In this document: piece after piece, positions 18,794 to 26,530 of the stretch
How the letters are laid out: each line of letters starts with the position of its first letter
Position numbering within the stretch: the first letter of the stretch is position 1
NCBI RefSeq assembly: GCF_047730075.1
Contig: NZ_CP159831.1
Location: 2,914,001-2,978,000, forward strand
Direction: 5' to 3'
Length of the DNA stretch: 64,000 bases
Source of the DNA: Njordibacter sp905182035
Lineage (GTDB): Bacteria > Pseudomonadota > Gammaproteobacteria > Pseudomonadales > Balneatricaceae
Made by a program: the position numbers and the translations under genes
The notes under the pieces: generated by a model
Told to the model about the DNA's origin: nothing
Databases searched by the model: none
Seen by the model: the letters and a program-made list of their open reading frames with translations, nothing else

Positions 18794-19348
18794 ATGCCTG
18801 CTAAGCCAGATATCATCACCACCAACGGCCACGTCCGCCTCATCAATACTGGAGACGTTGCCGAGCTAGCCGATTACTATTTGCGTAATCGCACTCATTT
18901 CTCGCCATGGGAGCCTGTTCGTGGCAGAGATTTCTATAGGCACGAAACTATGCTTAACCGCATCCTGGAAGCCGAAGGGGCTTTTCACGCCGATAAACAG
19001 GTTAAGTTAGGCGTCTTTTGCCCGCAGGATCAGCGCATGATCGCCAGTGTCGATTTCTCACAAATTGTTCGTGGCCCTTTGCAAGCCTGTTTTGTAGGTT
19101 ATTCCATTGATGCCCAATACCAAGGCCAAGGTTTGATGCAAGAATTCATGCCACCTTGCCTAGGATATATGTTCAACCAATGTAACATCCACCGCGTTAT
19201 GGCCACCTATATGATGTCCAACCAACGCAGTGCGGTTTTGCTAGAGCGACTTGGGTTTGAAAAGGAAGGCTACGCTAAATCATACTTGAACATTGCAGGC
19301 ACTTGGGAAGACCATATACTCACGGCTTTAGTGAACCCAAGTCATTAA
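18794..19348 (+). CDS. GNAT N-acetyltransferase, RimJ-like
   Basis: A 184-aa GNAT acetyltransferase. The acetyl-CoA site appears as YQGQGLMQEF (Q-x-x-G-x-G/A type) near residue 117, and the region HRVMATYMMSNQRSAVLLER is typical of RimJ/RimL. E. coli RimJ acetylates the N terminus of ribosomal protein S5, but members also act on other substrates, so the target here is inferred only. AAAAGGG upstream of the ATG. The 51-bp repeats begin right after its stop. Confidence 0.85.
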   Translation: MPAKPDIITTNGHVRLINTGDVAELADYYLRNRTHFSPWEPVRGRDFYRHETMLNRILEAEGAFHADKQVKLGVFCPQDQRMIASVDFSQIVRGPLQACFVGYSIDAQYQGQGLMQEFMPPCLGYMFNQCNIHRVMATYMMSNQRSAVLLERLGFEKEGYAKSYLNIAGTWEDHILTALVNPSH

Positions 19349-19349
19349 C

Positions 19350-19500
19350 CGCTGCCCTATGACATCCATGTCACCGCGGCATACCGTACATCCTGGACAT
19401 CGCCGCTCTATGACATCCATGTCACCGCGGCATACCGTACATCCTGTACATCGCCGCTCTATGACATCCATGTCACCGCGGCATACCGTACATCCTGTAC
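19350..19500. repeat. Three tandem copies of a 51-bp unit with two palindromes each
   Basis: The word TGACATCC recurs at 19360, 19411 and 19462, giving a period of exactly 51 bp. Each unit contains two small dyads, TGACATCCATGTCA and GTACATCCTGTAC, joined by a GC-rich CGCGG stretch; the copies differ by a few bases (GGACAT for GTACAT in the first, and the first start). There is no open frame across it. It fills the space between two convergent genes. Confidence 0.93.
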
Positions 19501-19502
19501 AT

Positions 19503-19538
19503 AAAAAAACCGGCGTCTATTGCTAGAGGCCGGTTTTA
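19503..19538 (-). terminator. Rho-independent terminator of rpmB-rpmG
   Basis: On the minus strand, AAAACCGGC pairs with GCCGGTTTT around a loop of about 13 nt and is followed by T residues, 15 nt after the rpmG stop. Confidence 0.88.
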
Positions 19539-19552
19539 TAAAGCAGAACCAA

Positions 19553-19708
19553 TTACTTGATCTTGGCTTCTTTGTACATTACGTGCTTGCGGACTTTTGG
19601 ATCGTACTTCTTTAATTCCATTTTGTCAGGCATGGTACGTTTGTTCTTAGTAGTGGTGTAGAAGTGACCAGTACCGGCGCTGGAAACCAGCTTAATCTTA
19701 TCGCGCAT
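19553..19708 (-). CDS. rpmG: 50S ribosomal protein L33
   Basis: Reading the complement gives a 51-aa basic protein beginning MRDKIKLVSSAGTGHFYTTT and ending in YKEAKIK, the sequence of proteobacterial L33. The zinc-binding cysteines of the other L33 type are absent. It is 11 nt behind rpmB, with AGGAG ahead of its ATG, and the pair ends in a terminator. Confidence 0.97.
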   Translation of the reverse strand: MRDKIKLVSSAGTGHFYTTTKNKRTMPDKMELKKYDPKVRKHVMYKEAKIK

Positions 19709-19719
19709 GAGTCTTCTCC

Positions 19720-19956
19720 TTAAACCTTTGTGCCATTGGCACGTACATCAACTAGAACGGAATCAATGCCTTTCTTGTCGACAATACGCATGCCCTTGGA
19801 AGATACCCGAAGGCGAACGAATTTGTTCTCGCTTTCCACCCAAAAACGATGCCAATGCAAGTTTGGTAAAAAACGACGACGTGTTCTGTTGTGTGCGTGA
19901 GACACATTATTACCAGCGACAGGGCGCTTTCCGGTAATCATACATACTCTGGACAT
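19720..19956 (-). CDS. rpmB: 50S ribosomal protein L28
   Basis: A 78-aa basic protein starting MSRVCMITGKRPVAGNNVSH, matching L28 over its whole length. First gene of the rpmB-rpmG pair; radC lies upstream on the same strand, separated by a 174-bp leader with hairpins. This radC-rpmB-rpmG order is widely conserved in gammaproteobacteria. Confidence 0.97.
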   Translation of the reverse strand: MSRVCMITGKRPVAGNNVSHAHNRTRRRFLPNLHWHRFWVESENKFVRLRVSSKGMRIVDKKGIDSVLVDVRANGTKV

Positions 19957-20130
19957 TTTAGCTTCCTCAAATTTAGTATTGAACTTAACATAGTGTTTAG
20001 TTCTCAGGCGGAGCAGCCCTCCAGAGGGCCATTATCCGTACCAGCCGTATAACCACCTGAATTCTGGAGGTGGAAATATGGAGGCGGGACTTTAGCAGAT
20101 TAGATGGGTATTGGCAAGGAGAATGAGGGC
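19957..20130 (-). promoter_or_regulatory. rpmB leader with two hairpins
   Basis: Between radC and rpmB there are two inverted repeats: CCACCT..AGGTGG at 20053-20073 and CCCTC..GAGGG near 20024-20035. An AGGAAG ribosome-binding site precedes rpmB. The space probably holds the rpmB promoter; whether the hairpins have a role in ribosomal-protein control is not shown. Confidence 0.4.
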
Positions 20131-20805
20131 TCACATTAAGCCCCTGTCGGCAAACGACACCCACTCACTGCGTCCCACTACAAAATGATCCAAGATGCGG
20201 ATATCAACAAGTGCGAGAGCATCCGCCAAGGCCTGTGTAATGAGTCTATCACTGGCACTGGGCTCTGCCACCCCAGACGGGTGATTGTGAGCCAATATTA
20301 CTGCCGCTGCATTTTTGGTTAAAGCCAGTTTAACCACTTCACGGGGGTACACATTGGCGCTATCTATGGTGCCTTGAAACAACTCTACAAACTCTAACAA
20401 TCGGTGTTGCTTGTCGAGCAATAACAAGCAAAAGACTTCCCTTGCATACTGCCCTATCTGACATTGTAAGTAAGTACCCACTTTTTTACTTGTGTTTAGA
20501 TCTATGCATTCTTTGAGCTGCGCTTTTTGAAGCCTTAAACCCAACTCCAATACCGCTTGTAACTGCACATATTTAGCGGGCCCAATACCTTTTTGCAAAC
20601 AAAAATCTTCTGCACTTGCAGCTAATAGCTGATGTAAGCTTCCAAAGCGAGACAGCAGTTGGCGCGCCACATCCACTGCCGATAATCCCACACTGCCAGT
20701 ACGTAAAAAGATGGCCACCAGTTCTGCATCAGTCAAGTGTTTGGGCCCTAGGTCTAGCAGCCGCTCCCTTGGCCTTTCTGACATGGGCCATTGTGAAATC
20801 GCCAT
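20131..20805 (-). CDS. radC: RadC family JAMM-domain protein
   Basis: A 224-aa protein with an N-terminal helix-hairpin-helix region (GIGPAKYVQLQA) and a C-terminal JAMM metal site (HNHPSG followed by D 11 residues on). The name is historical; a role in DNA repair is not proven. The frame begins at 20814, but the AGGAG is only 1 nt from that ATG and 10 nt from the ATG at 20805, where homologues also begin (MAISQWP). Confidence 0.93.
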   Translation of the reverse strand: MAISQWPMSERPRERLLDLGPKHLTDAELVAIFLRTGSVGLSAVDVARQLLSRFGSLHQLLAASAEDFCLQKGIGPAKYVQLQAVLELGLRLQKAQLKECIDLNTSKKVGTYLQCQIGQYAREVFCLLLLDKQHRLLEFVELFQGTIDSANVYPREVVKLALTKNAAAVILAHNHPSGVAEPSASDRLITQALADALALVDIRILDHFVVGRSEWVSFADRGLM

Positions 20806-20871
20806 TGCATCCATGCTCCTAATCCATTAGGTTAAAGCTAAAGCATAGCAGCCCATAGCTAATTCACCACC

Positions 20872-22020
20872 ATGACCCAACTTACAGATACCCACGATAA
20901 CGCCAATGACGGTTTACAAACGTTATTTAAGAACTTGCCCGGCATGGCCTACCGCTGTCTTAACCTGCCCCATTGGCCCATGAGCTTTGTCAGCGAAGGT
21001 TGTGAAGCCTTGTGTGGTTATCGAAGCCAAGAATTAGAAATGCAATCTATTTTGTGGGGTGACTTTACCCACCGCCATGATGTAGCAGAAGTTGACAGAC
21101 AGGTGCGTGCAGCTGCTGATTTTGACCAGCCTTTTGAGGTGGAATACCGCATAGTGCCGCGCACTGGTCCCCATAAGTGGGTATGGGAAAGGGGGCGAGT
21201 AGTGGGCAGGCTCGATGATGGCACGGCGATTATTGAAGGCTTTATCACTGATATTACCAGCCTGCGCCATGCAGAGCGCATGGTCAATGAACAACGCGAG
21301 CAACTGGCGCACGTAGAACGCCTTAACACCCTTGGGGAAATGACTGCTGCTATTGCCCATGAACTCAACCAACCATTAACAGCCATCGCCATATACAGCA
21401 AGTCAGCAAAGCTGTTAGCCCAGCAAGGCCAGCAAGAAAAGTTATTGGACGTAATGGACAAAATGGCTCAACAATCCCACCGCGCTGGGGCAGTGATTGA
21501 GCGCATGCAAGCCATGAGCTACCAATCTAGCCATCAACAGGATCAGGTGAATCCAACGGATTTATTAAAAGAAATTAAAGATTTGGCAGAAATTGAAGCA
21601 CAGGTTAGGCACTTCACCATTGACTTAAAAATCCCCCAGCACTTGCCACTAATTTCCTGTGATCCGATTCAAATTCAACAGGTTATTCTTAATCTATTAC
21701 GTAATGGCATGCAGGCTATGCAAACCAACCAATGTTCGTCTGGCAGCGCCATTGAACTGCGAGCAGTAATCGATCAACAGCAGCTGTGGATAAAGGTAAC
21801 CGATCAAGGCACCGGCATCGAAGACAGCATGGCTGATAAATTATTTTTAGCCTTTGCTTCGAATAAGCACACGGGCAAAGCTGTGGGCATGGGCTTGGGC
21901 CTAACCATCGGCAAAGCCATCATTGAAGCGCATGGTGGCCGATTGAATTACCGCAATTTAACGCCAGCTGGCGCAGAATTTTTCTTCAACTTAGCCATCG
22001 CTCCACAGGTACAAGCATGA
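20872..22020 (+). CDS. PAS-domain sensor histidine kinase (FixL/TodS-like, soluble)
   Basis: A 382-aa cytoplasmic kinase with no membrane helices. PAS fold of the PAS_3 kind at about 15-130 (closing ITDIT), then a dimerisation/phosphoacceptor helix with AHELNQPLTAIAIYS, phosphorylated residue probably H163, and an ATPase domain with N box NLLRNGMQAM and GMGLGLTIGKAIIEAHGG. The stop overlaps the next gene's start by 4 bp (ATGA), so kinase and regulator are one operon. The PAS ligand is unknown; no haem-binding histidine can be assigned from reading. It is transcribed toward tmm, with a 164-bp gap after the regulator. Confidence 0.9.
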   Translation: MTQLTDTHDNANDGLQTLFKNLPGMAYRCLNLPHWPMSFVSEGCEALCGYRSQELEMQSILWGDFTHRHDVAEVDRQVRAAADFDQPFEVEYRIVPRTGPHKWVWERGRVVGRLDDGTAIIEGFITDITSLRHAERMVNEQREQLAHVERLNTLGEMTAAIAHELNQPLTAIAIYSKSAKLLAQQGQQEKLLDVMDKMAQQSHRAGAVIERMQAMSYQSSHQQDQVNPTDLLKEIKDLAEIEAQVRHFTIDLKIPQHLPLISCDPIQIQQVILNLLRNGMQAMQTNQCSSGSAIELRAVIDQQQLWIKVTDQGTGIEDSMADKLFLAFASNKHTGKAVGMGLGLTIGKAIIEAHGGRLNYRNLTPAGAEFFFNLAIAPQVQA

Positions 22021-22619
22021 GCCAATCGGTGTTCATTGTAGATGATGACCCTGCCGTGCGTGACTCCATAAGCTTGTGGCTGTCCTGCCATAGCTATCAC
22101 ACCCTTTGTTTTGCAGACGCTGTGCAGTTTATACAACAATTCACCACCGACTTGAACGGCTGCATTATTGCGGATATTCGTATGCCAGGCATGGATGGCT
22201 TGGAACTGCAGGCCCATCTCAATGACATGGGTTGCCAACTACCATTGATATTCATTACTGGCCATGGCACCGTGCCTATGGCCGTTGAAGCCATGCGTAA
22301 TGGCGCACTAGACTACCTGCGTAAGCCGGTGAATGAGCGACAGTTATTACATAAGGTAGCCGAAGCTTTTGCCGCTGATCAAGCTAATAGTCAGAGGCGC
22401 CAGCTAGCGCTTGAACATCAAACCCAGTTTAATAGTCTCACTAGCAGAGAACAACAGGTTGTAGCTCTAGTTGTGGACGGCCTCGCCAACAAAGTGATTG
22501 CCTCTGATCTTGGTATTAGTGAGAGAACTGTTGAGGTACATCGTGCTAGTGTGATGCTTAAACTCGGGGTTAAAACATTGGCACAGCTTGTTAAAAGTTA
22601 CTTTAAGATCTCCAAGTAG
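22017..22619 (+). CDS. FixJ-type response regulator
   Basis: A 200-aa two-domain regulator. The receiver domain has the acidic pocket DDD at 9-11, the phosphorylated residue D53 in ADIRMPGMDG, and lysine in LRKPV. The LuxR-type DNA-binding domain (LTSREQQVVALVVDGLANK, ISERTVEVHR) ends the protein. It is the partner of the overlapping kinase. The regulated genes are unknown; tmm, 164 bp downstream on the same strand, is an obvious candidate by position only. Confidence 0.92.
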   Translation: MSQSVFIVDDDPAVRDSISLWLSCHSYHTLCFADAVQFIQQFTTDLNGCIIADIRMPGMDGLELQAHLNDMGCQLPLIFITGHGTVPMAVEAMRNGALDYLRKPVNERQLLHKVAEAFAADQANSQRRQLALEHQTQFNSLTSREQQVVALVVDGLANKVIASDLGISERTVEVHRASVMLKLGVKTLAQLVKSYFKISK

Positions 22620-22783
22620 GGGCCTGTAAGCCTCTTTTCAGCGTTGGTGACAACTGCAAAGGTGGCTCGCTGTTGGCGATGGGCAAGACTACGGGTTTTC
22701 CACAATATTTAATCGCCCCTGTTTAAGCTAGTCTGTCAGTACTCAAATAAAAACTTGCCATAGATCAATTAACGAGGTGTTCC

Positions 22784-24142
22784 ATGAGTAAAAAACGTGT
22801 TGCCATTATCGGCGCAGGGCCAAGCGGCTTGGCCCAATTACGAGCATTCCAATCTGCCCAAGCCAAGGGTGCAGAAATTCCAGAAATCGTGTGTTTTGAA
22901 AAGCAGGAAAACTGGGGCGGATTGTGGAATTACACCTGGCGCACGGGTGTAGACCAATATGGTGAACCTGTTCATGGCAGTATGTACCGCTACCTTTGGT
23001 CTAACGGCCCTAAGGAAGGCTTGGAGTTTGCCGACTACTCTTTCGACGAACACTTTGGCCGTGAAATCGCCTCATACCCTCCTCGTGCGGTATTGTTCGA
23101 CTATATAGAAGGCCGTGTTAAAAAGGCTGACGTACGCAAGTACATTCGTTTTTCTAATGTTATACGTAACGTTGCTTACAACGACAGCTCAGACACCTTC
23201 ACCGTTACGGCGGAAGACTTACCGAACAACAAACAGTATCAAGAAGAATTTGACTACGTTATTGTATCCAGTGGCCACTTTTCTACCCCCAACGTACCTG
23301 AGTATCCTGGTTTCAATCATTTTGGTGGCCGCATCATGCACGCTCACGACTTCCGGGACGCATTAGAATTCAAAGACAAGGACGTGTTAATTTTGGGCAC
23401 CTCTTATTCGGCAGAAGACATCGGCTCTCAATGTTGGAAGTATGGCGCCAAAACCATTACCGTGGCCCACCGCACCGCACCAATGGGTTATAACTGGCCA
23501 GACAACTGGCAAGAAGTTCCCGCATTGGAGCGGGTAGACGAAAATACAGCTTACTTTATTGATGGTACACAAAAACAAATTGATGCCATCATCCTGTGCA
23601 CGGGTTACATTCACCACTTCCCGTTTATGGAAGAGTCTCTCAAGCTTAAGACCAATAATCGACTTTATCCCGTAGATTTGTACAACGGCGTGGTATGGCA
23701 GCATAACCCTAAACTGCTTTATCTTGGCATGCAGGACCAGTGGTACACCTTTAACATGTTCGATGCTCAAGCTTGGTATGCAAGGGATGTCGTTATGGGT
23801 CGTGTGGCTTTGCCAACACAACCAGAAATGCAGCAAGACATTGATGACTGGCGGGCCCAAGAAGACGCTGGTGCCGATGACTATGAGGCCATTGCTTTTC
23901 AAGGCCGTTACACCATGGAGTTAATGGCAAAAACCGACTATCCCGCTATCGACTTAGAAGACTGTAACCAAGCCTTCTATCAGTGGAAGAAGCACAAAAA
24001 ACTAGACATCATGGCCTTCCGTGACCACGGTTATAAGTCTGCATTGACCGGTAAAATAGCGCCAGCCCACCACACTCCATGGCAGGATGCACTCGACGAC
24101 TCCCTAGAATGCTATTTAGGCAAGGGTGAAGGTAAGGGTTAG
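22784..24142 (+). CDS. tmm: Trimethylamine monooxygenase (bacterial FMO)
   Basis: Flavin monooxygenase that oxidises trimethylamine to trimethylamine N-oxide with NADPH and oxygen; known members also act on dimethyl sulfide. FAD motif GAGPSG at 10-15, the FMO signature FGGRIMHAHDF at 180-190, and the NADPH motif GTSYSAEDIG at 205-214. Length (452 aa) and long identical stretches such as SMYRYLWSNGPKE and LYLGMQDQWYTFNMFDAQAW recall characterised Tmm of Methylophaga and roseobacters, rather than generic FMOs. A GAGGTG site precedes the ATG. The TMAO demethylase gene (tdm) often paired with it is not in the window. Convergent, 2 bp from the FAH gene. Confidence 0.93.
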   Translation: MSKKRVAIIGAGPSGLAQLRAFQSAQAKGAEIPEIVCFEKQENWGGLWNYTWRTGVDQYGEPVHGSMYRYLWSNGPKEGLEFADYSFDEHFGREIASYPPRAVLFDYIEGRVKKADVRKYIRFSNVIRNVAYNDSSDTFTVTAEDLPNNKQYQEEFDYVIVSSGHFSTPNVPEYPGFNHFGGRIMHAHDFRDALEFKDKDVLILGTSYSAEDIGSQCWKYGAKTITVAHRTAPMGYNWPDNWQEVPALERVDENTAYFIDGTQKQIDAIILCTGYIHHFPFMEESLKLKTNNRLYPVDLYNGVVWQHNPKLLYLGMQDQWYTFNMFDAQAWYARDVVMGRVALPTQPEMQQDIDDWRAQEDAGADDYEAIAFQGRYTMELMAKTDYPAIDLEDCNQAFYQWKKHKKLDIMAFRDHGYKSALTGKIAPAHHTPWQDALDDSLECYLGKGEGKG

Positions 24143-24144
24143 AG

Positions 24145-25041
24145 CTAGGCTAAAGCCAGTCTGTTGGTGAGGGGAAGGGTGCCTTCAATGGCCACTTCCA
24201 CCTCATCGCCTGGTACTAAAAAACGCATGGGGTTAAATCCCATGCCAACCCCTGCAGGCGTTCCAGTGGCAATCACGTCACCCACTTCTAGGGTAATACC
24301 CGCCGATAATGTTGCTATTAGGGTGGGAATATCAAAAATCATTTGTGCCAAGGTGGCATCTTGTCTTAGTTCGCCGTTGACTTTACAGGTGAGGCGCAGG
24401 TCATCACTTAATGGCTTGCCGTAAGTGGGTGTAATGGCCGGACCCATGGGACCAAAACCATCTAAACATTTACCAAGGTGCCATTGGTTATGGCGTTTTT
24501 GTAAATCTCTAGCAGACACATCGTTATAGCAAGCAAAACCAAAGACGTGACTCCATGCGTCTTGTTTCGAAATATTTACCCCTGACTTGCCTATCACCAG
24601 AGCCAGTTCTCCCTCGTAATCTATCTTACGGGTTACCCCAGCGTGTAGGGGAATGGAGTCTAGTGGGCCAATAAGGGTATTAGTCGCCTTACTGAATACG
24701 ATAGGATATTTTGGGAGATCGGCGCTGATGCCCATTTTATCCGCAATTTCTGCTGCATGATCGGCGTAGTTTTTACCAATGCAAAACACGTTGCGGCGCA
24801 ACTGGGGTAGCGGTGGACCCACCAATTCTGGCCCGTAGCTAACACATGCGATATTGTTTTCATGAGCCATCTTGACGAGGGCCTCAAGGTTATCCTGTAC
24901 ACTTTGGGGGCCATCTAACAAAGACCACATATCAGTACATGGAACGGCTAAGCCTAAAGCGACACTCGCCACATCAAGATCAATTAAGTAGTTCTCTATA
25001 ACGGCACCTAAACGCCCGTTCTTCATGGTGACATAATGCAT
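24145..25041 (-). CDS. Fumarylacetoacetate hydrolase family protein
   Basis: A 298-aa member of the FAH superfamily. The catalytic core starts near residue 85 (VFCIGKNYADHAAE), with the metal ligands in DYEGELALVIG and a glycine-rich end GDVIATGTPAGVGMGF. The family includes fumarylpyruvate hydrolases, oxaloacetate tautomerase/decarboxylases and 2-keto-3-deoxy-sugar hydrolases; the substrate cannot be told. Its start has AGGAG 8 nt upstream. It is divergent from mdh, and oxaloacetate tautomerase or decarboxylase activity would fit that neighbour, but this is inference. Confidence 0.88.
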   Translation of the reverse strand: MHYVTMKNGRLGAVIENYLIDLDVASVALGLAVPCTDMWSLLDGPQSVQDNLEALVKMAHENNIACVSYGPELVGPPLPQLRRNVFCIGKNYADHAAEIADKMGISADLPKYPIVFSKATNTLIGPLDSIPLHAGVTRKIDYEGELALVIGKSGVNISKQDAWSHVFGFACYNDVSARDLQKRHNQWHLGKCLDGFGPMGPAITPTYGKPLSDDLRLTCKVNGELRQDATLAQMIFDIPTLIATLSAGITLEVGDVIATGTPAGVGMGFNPMRFLVPGDEVEVAIEGTLPLTNRLALA

Positions 25042-25230
25042 GTTAATTGCTCCTGAATATTCTGTATTAGCTTAATAGGCCTTGGTCGCATACCGAAGTT
25101 AACCAATGTTAGGTATAATAACGCTTCATTTAAGACCCAATGCCACATCAACGCGACATTCTGGTCTATTTCTATACCTTTTACCTGTCACTAAGCAGTC
25201 ATTCAAAAGGTCCACGCTTCGGAGTATCTA

Positions 25231-26208
25231 ATGAAGAGCCCAGTTAACGTTGTTATCACCGGTGCCGCCGGCCAGATTTCTTATTCCCTAATCTTTCGTA
25301 TCGCCAAAGGCGAAATGTTAGGCAGTGATCAGCCAATAAACCTAAAGTTATTGGAAATCACCCCAGCCCTTGGAGCACTCAATGGCGTGGTTATGGAAAT
25401 TGAAGACTGTGCGTTCCCGTTAGTGAACTCTATCACGCCTACAGATAACGCGGCAGTGGCCTTTGATGATGCTCACTATTGTTTACTTGTTGGTGCTCGT
25501 CCACGTGGACCAGGCATGGAACGTAAAGACTTGCTAGAAGCTAACGCAAACATCTTTACCGCTCAGGGTAAGGCGATCAACGACAATGCCAATGGCAATG
25601 TTAAAGTGCTAGTCGTGGGCAACCCTGCCAACACCAATGCTTATATCGCTATGAAGAGTGCACCAGATCTAAGCCCGCTGCAGTTTACGGCCATGACTCG
25701 TTTAGACCACAACCGTGCCCTTACCCAGCTGGCAAATAAAACCAATGCCGGTGTAAGTGACGTGAAGATGTTGTGCATCTGGGGCAACCACTCAGCCACT
25801 ATGTACGCCGACGTGACCAATGCCACAGTGAAGGGCAAGACAGCAACGGACCTAGTAGACCAAAATTGGATCGACACGGACTTTATCCCAGTCATCGCCC
25901 AGCGAGGTGCATCCATCATTAAAGCCCGTGGCGCATCTTCTGCAGCCTCTGCGGCCAACGCAGCAATCGACCACATGCGTATCTGGGCTGCGGGCACAGA
26001 AAACGGTGATTGGACCAGCATGGGTATTGCTAGTGATGGTAGTTACGGTATCCCTAAGGACTTAATGTTCTCTTTCCCCGTGACTTGCCAAAACGGCGAG
26101 TACTGCATTGTTCAAGGCTTATCAATTGATGCAGCAAGCCAAGCTTACATCGATAAGACTCGCCAAGAGCTAGAAGAAGAGCGCGACGCTATTGCTCATT
26201 TAGTGTAA
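25231..26208 (+). CDS. mdh: Malate dehydrogenase (NAD, 325-aa type)
   Basis: Citric acid cycle enzyme interconverting malate and oxaloacetate. Nucleotide motif TGAAGQISYSLIFRIAKGEM at the N terminus, substrate loop RPRGPGMER, TAMTRLDHNRA and catalytic histidine in GNHSATMY. This is the longer, LDH-distant cytosolic-like form found in beta- and some gammaproteobacteria, not the 312-aa E. coli form. Followed by a strong terminator. Confidence 0.95.
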   Translation: MKSPVNVVITGAAGQISYSLIFRIAKGEMLGSDQPINLKLLEITPALGALNGVVMEIEDCAFPLVNSITPTDNAAVAFDDAHYCLLVGARPRGPGMERKDLLEANANIFTAQGKAINDNANGNVKVLVVGNPANTNAYIAMKSAPDLSPLQFTAMTRLDHNRALTQLANKTNAGVSDVKMLCIWGNHSATMYADVTNATVKGKTATDLVDQNWIDTDFIPVIAQRGASIIKARGASSAASAANAAIDHMRIWAAGTENGDWTSMGIASDGSYGIPKDLMFSFPVTCQNGEYCIVQGLSIDAASQAYIDKTRQELEEERDAIAHLV

Positions 26209-26230
26209 TCGTTATCATTGAGCTAAAACA

Positions 26231-26257
26231 AAAAAACCGCCAAAAGGCGGTTTTTTT
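26231..26257. terminator. Bidirectional Rho-independent terminator of mdh and the amt operon
   Basis: AAAAAACCGCC and GGCGGTTTTTT pair across an AAAA loop, 22 nt after mdh and 36 nt past the small ORF on the other strand. Runs of A and T on both sides suit both directions. A second dyad AGGTCT/AGACCT lies next to it at 26258-26276. Confidence 0.93.
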
Positions 26258-26292
26258 AGGTCTCAACTTTAGACCTCAGAGTTGAGCATCAT

Positions 26293-26463
26293 TTACTGAT
26301 GAGCAATCTCAGCCCTTTCTTCTGCGTTATAGGACACGACAAGTGGCACTACAAGCATTACTGCCATAACCCAAAAGCATACCGCCATACCCATAGGGCT
26401 GTCAGCATAGCTGAAGATGGCTTCTGCACCTTCCCAGCTAGTAATTGGTGATGAATTAAACAT
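26293..26463 (-). CDS. 56-aa single-span membrane protein, amt-linked
   Basis: The complement encodes a 56-residue peptide beginning MFNSSPITSWEGAEAIFSYA, with one clear membrane helix (about 27-44, MAVCFWVMAVMLVVPLVV) and a charged C terminus NAEERAEIAHQ. AGAGGA stands 6 nt before the ATG. It starts 67 nt after the amt stop on the same strand and ends before a terminator, so it looks like the second gene of an amt operon. I do not recognise the family. The good ribosome-binding site, clean topology and position argue against chance; homologues would settle it. Confidence 0.72.
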   Translation of the reverse strand: MFNSSPITSWEGAEAIFSYADSPMGMAVCFWVMAVMLVVPLVVSYNAEERAEIAHQ

Positions 26464-26530
26464 AGGTAAATCCTCTTATTCTTAATGGATACAAGCTAAA
26501 CCTGTTTAGGTTTAGCTTGTGCAGCTCAAG

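Noticed and set aside
19350..19500. CRISPR array
   Set aside because: The repeats are contiguous 51-bp units with no variable spacers and no cas genes are in the window.
22017..22619. Assigning the FixJ-like pair as oxygen-sensing FixLJ
   Set aside because: The PAS domain shows no residue I can name as the haem ligand and no fixK or cytochrome cbb3 genes lie nearby; only the general class is supported.
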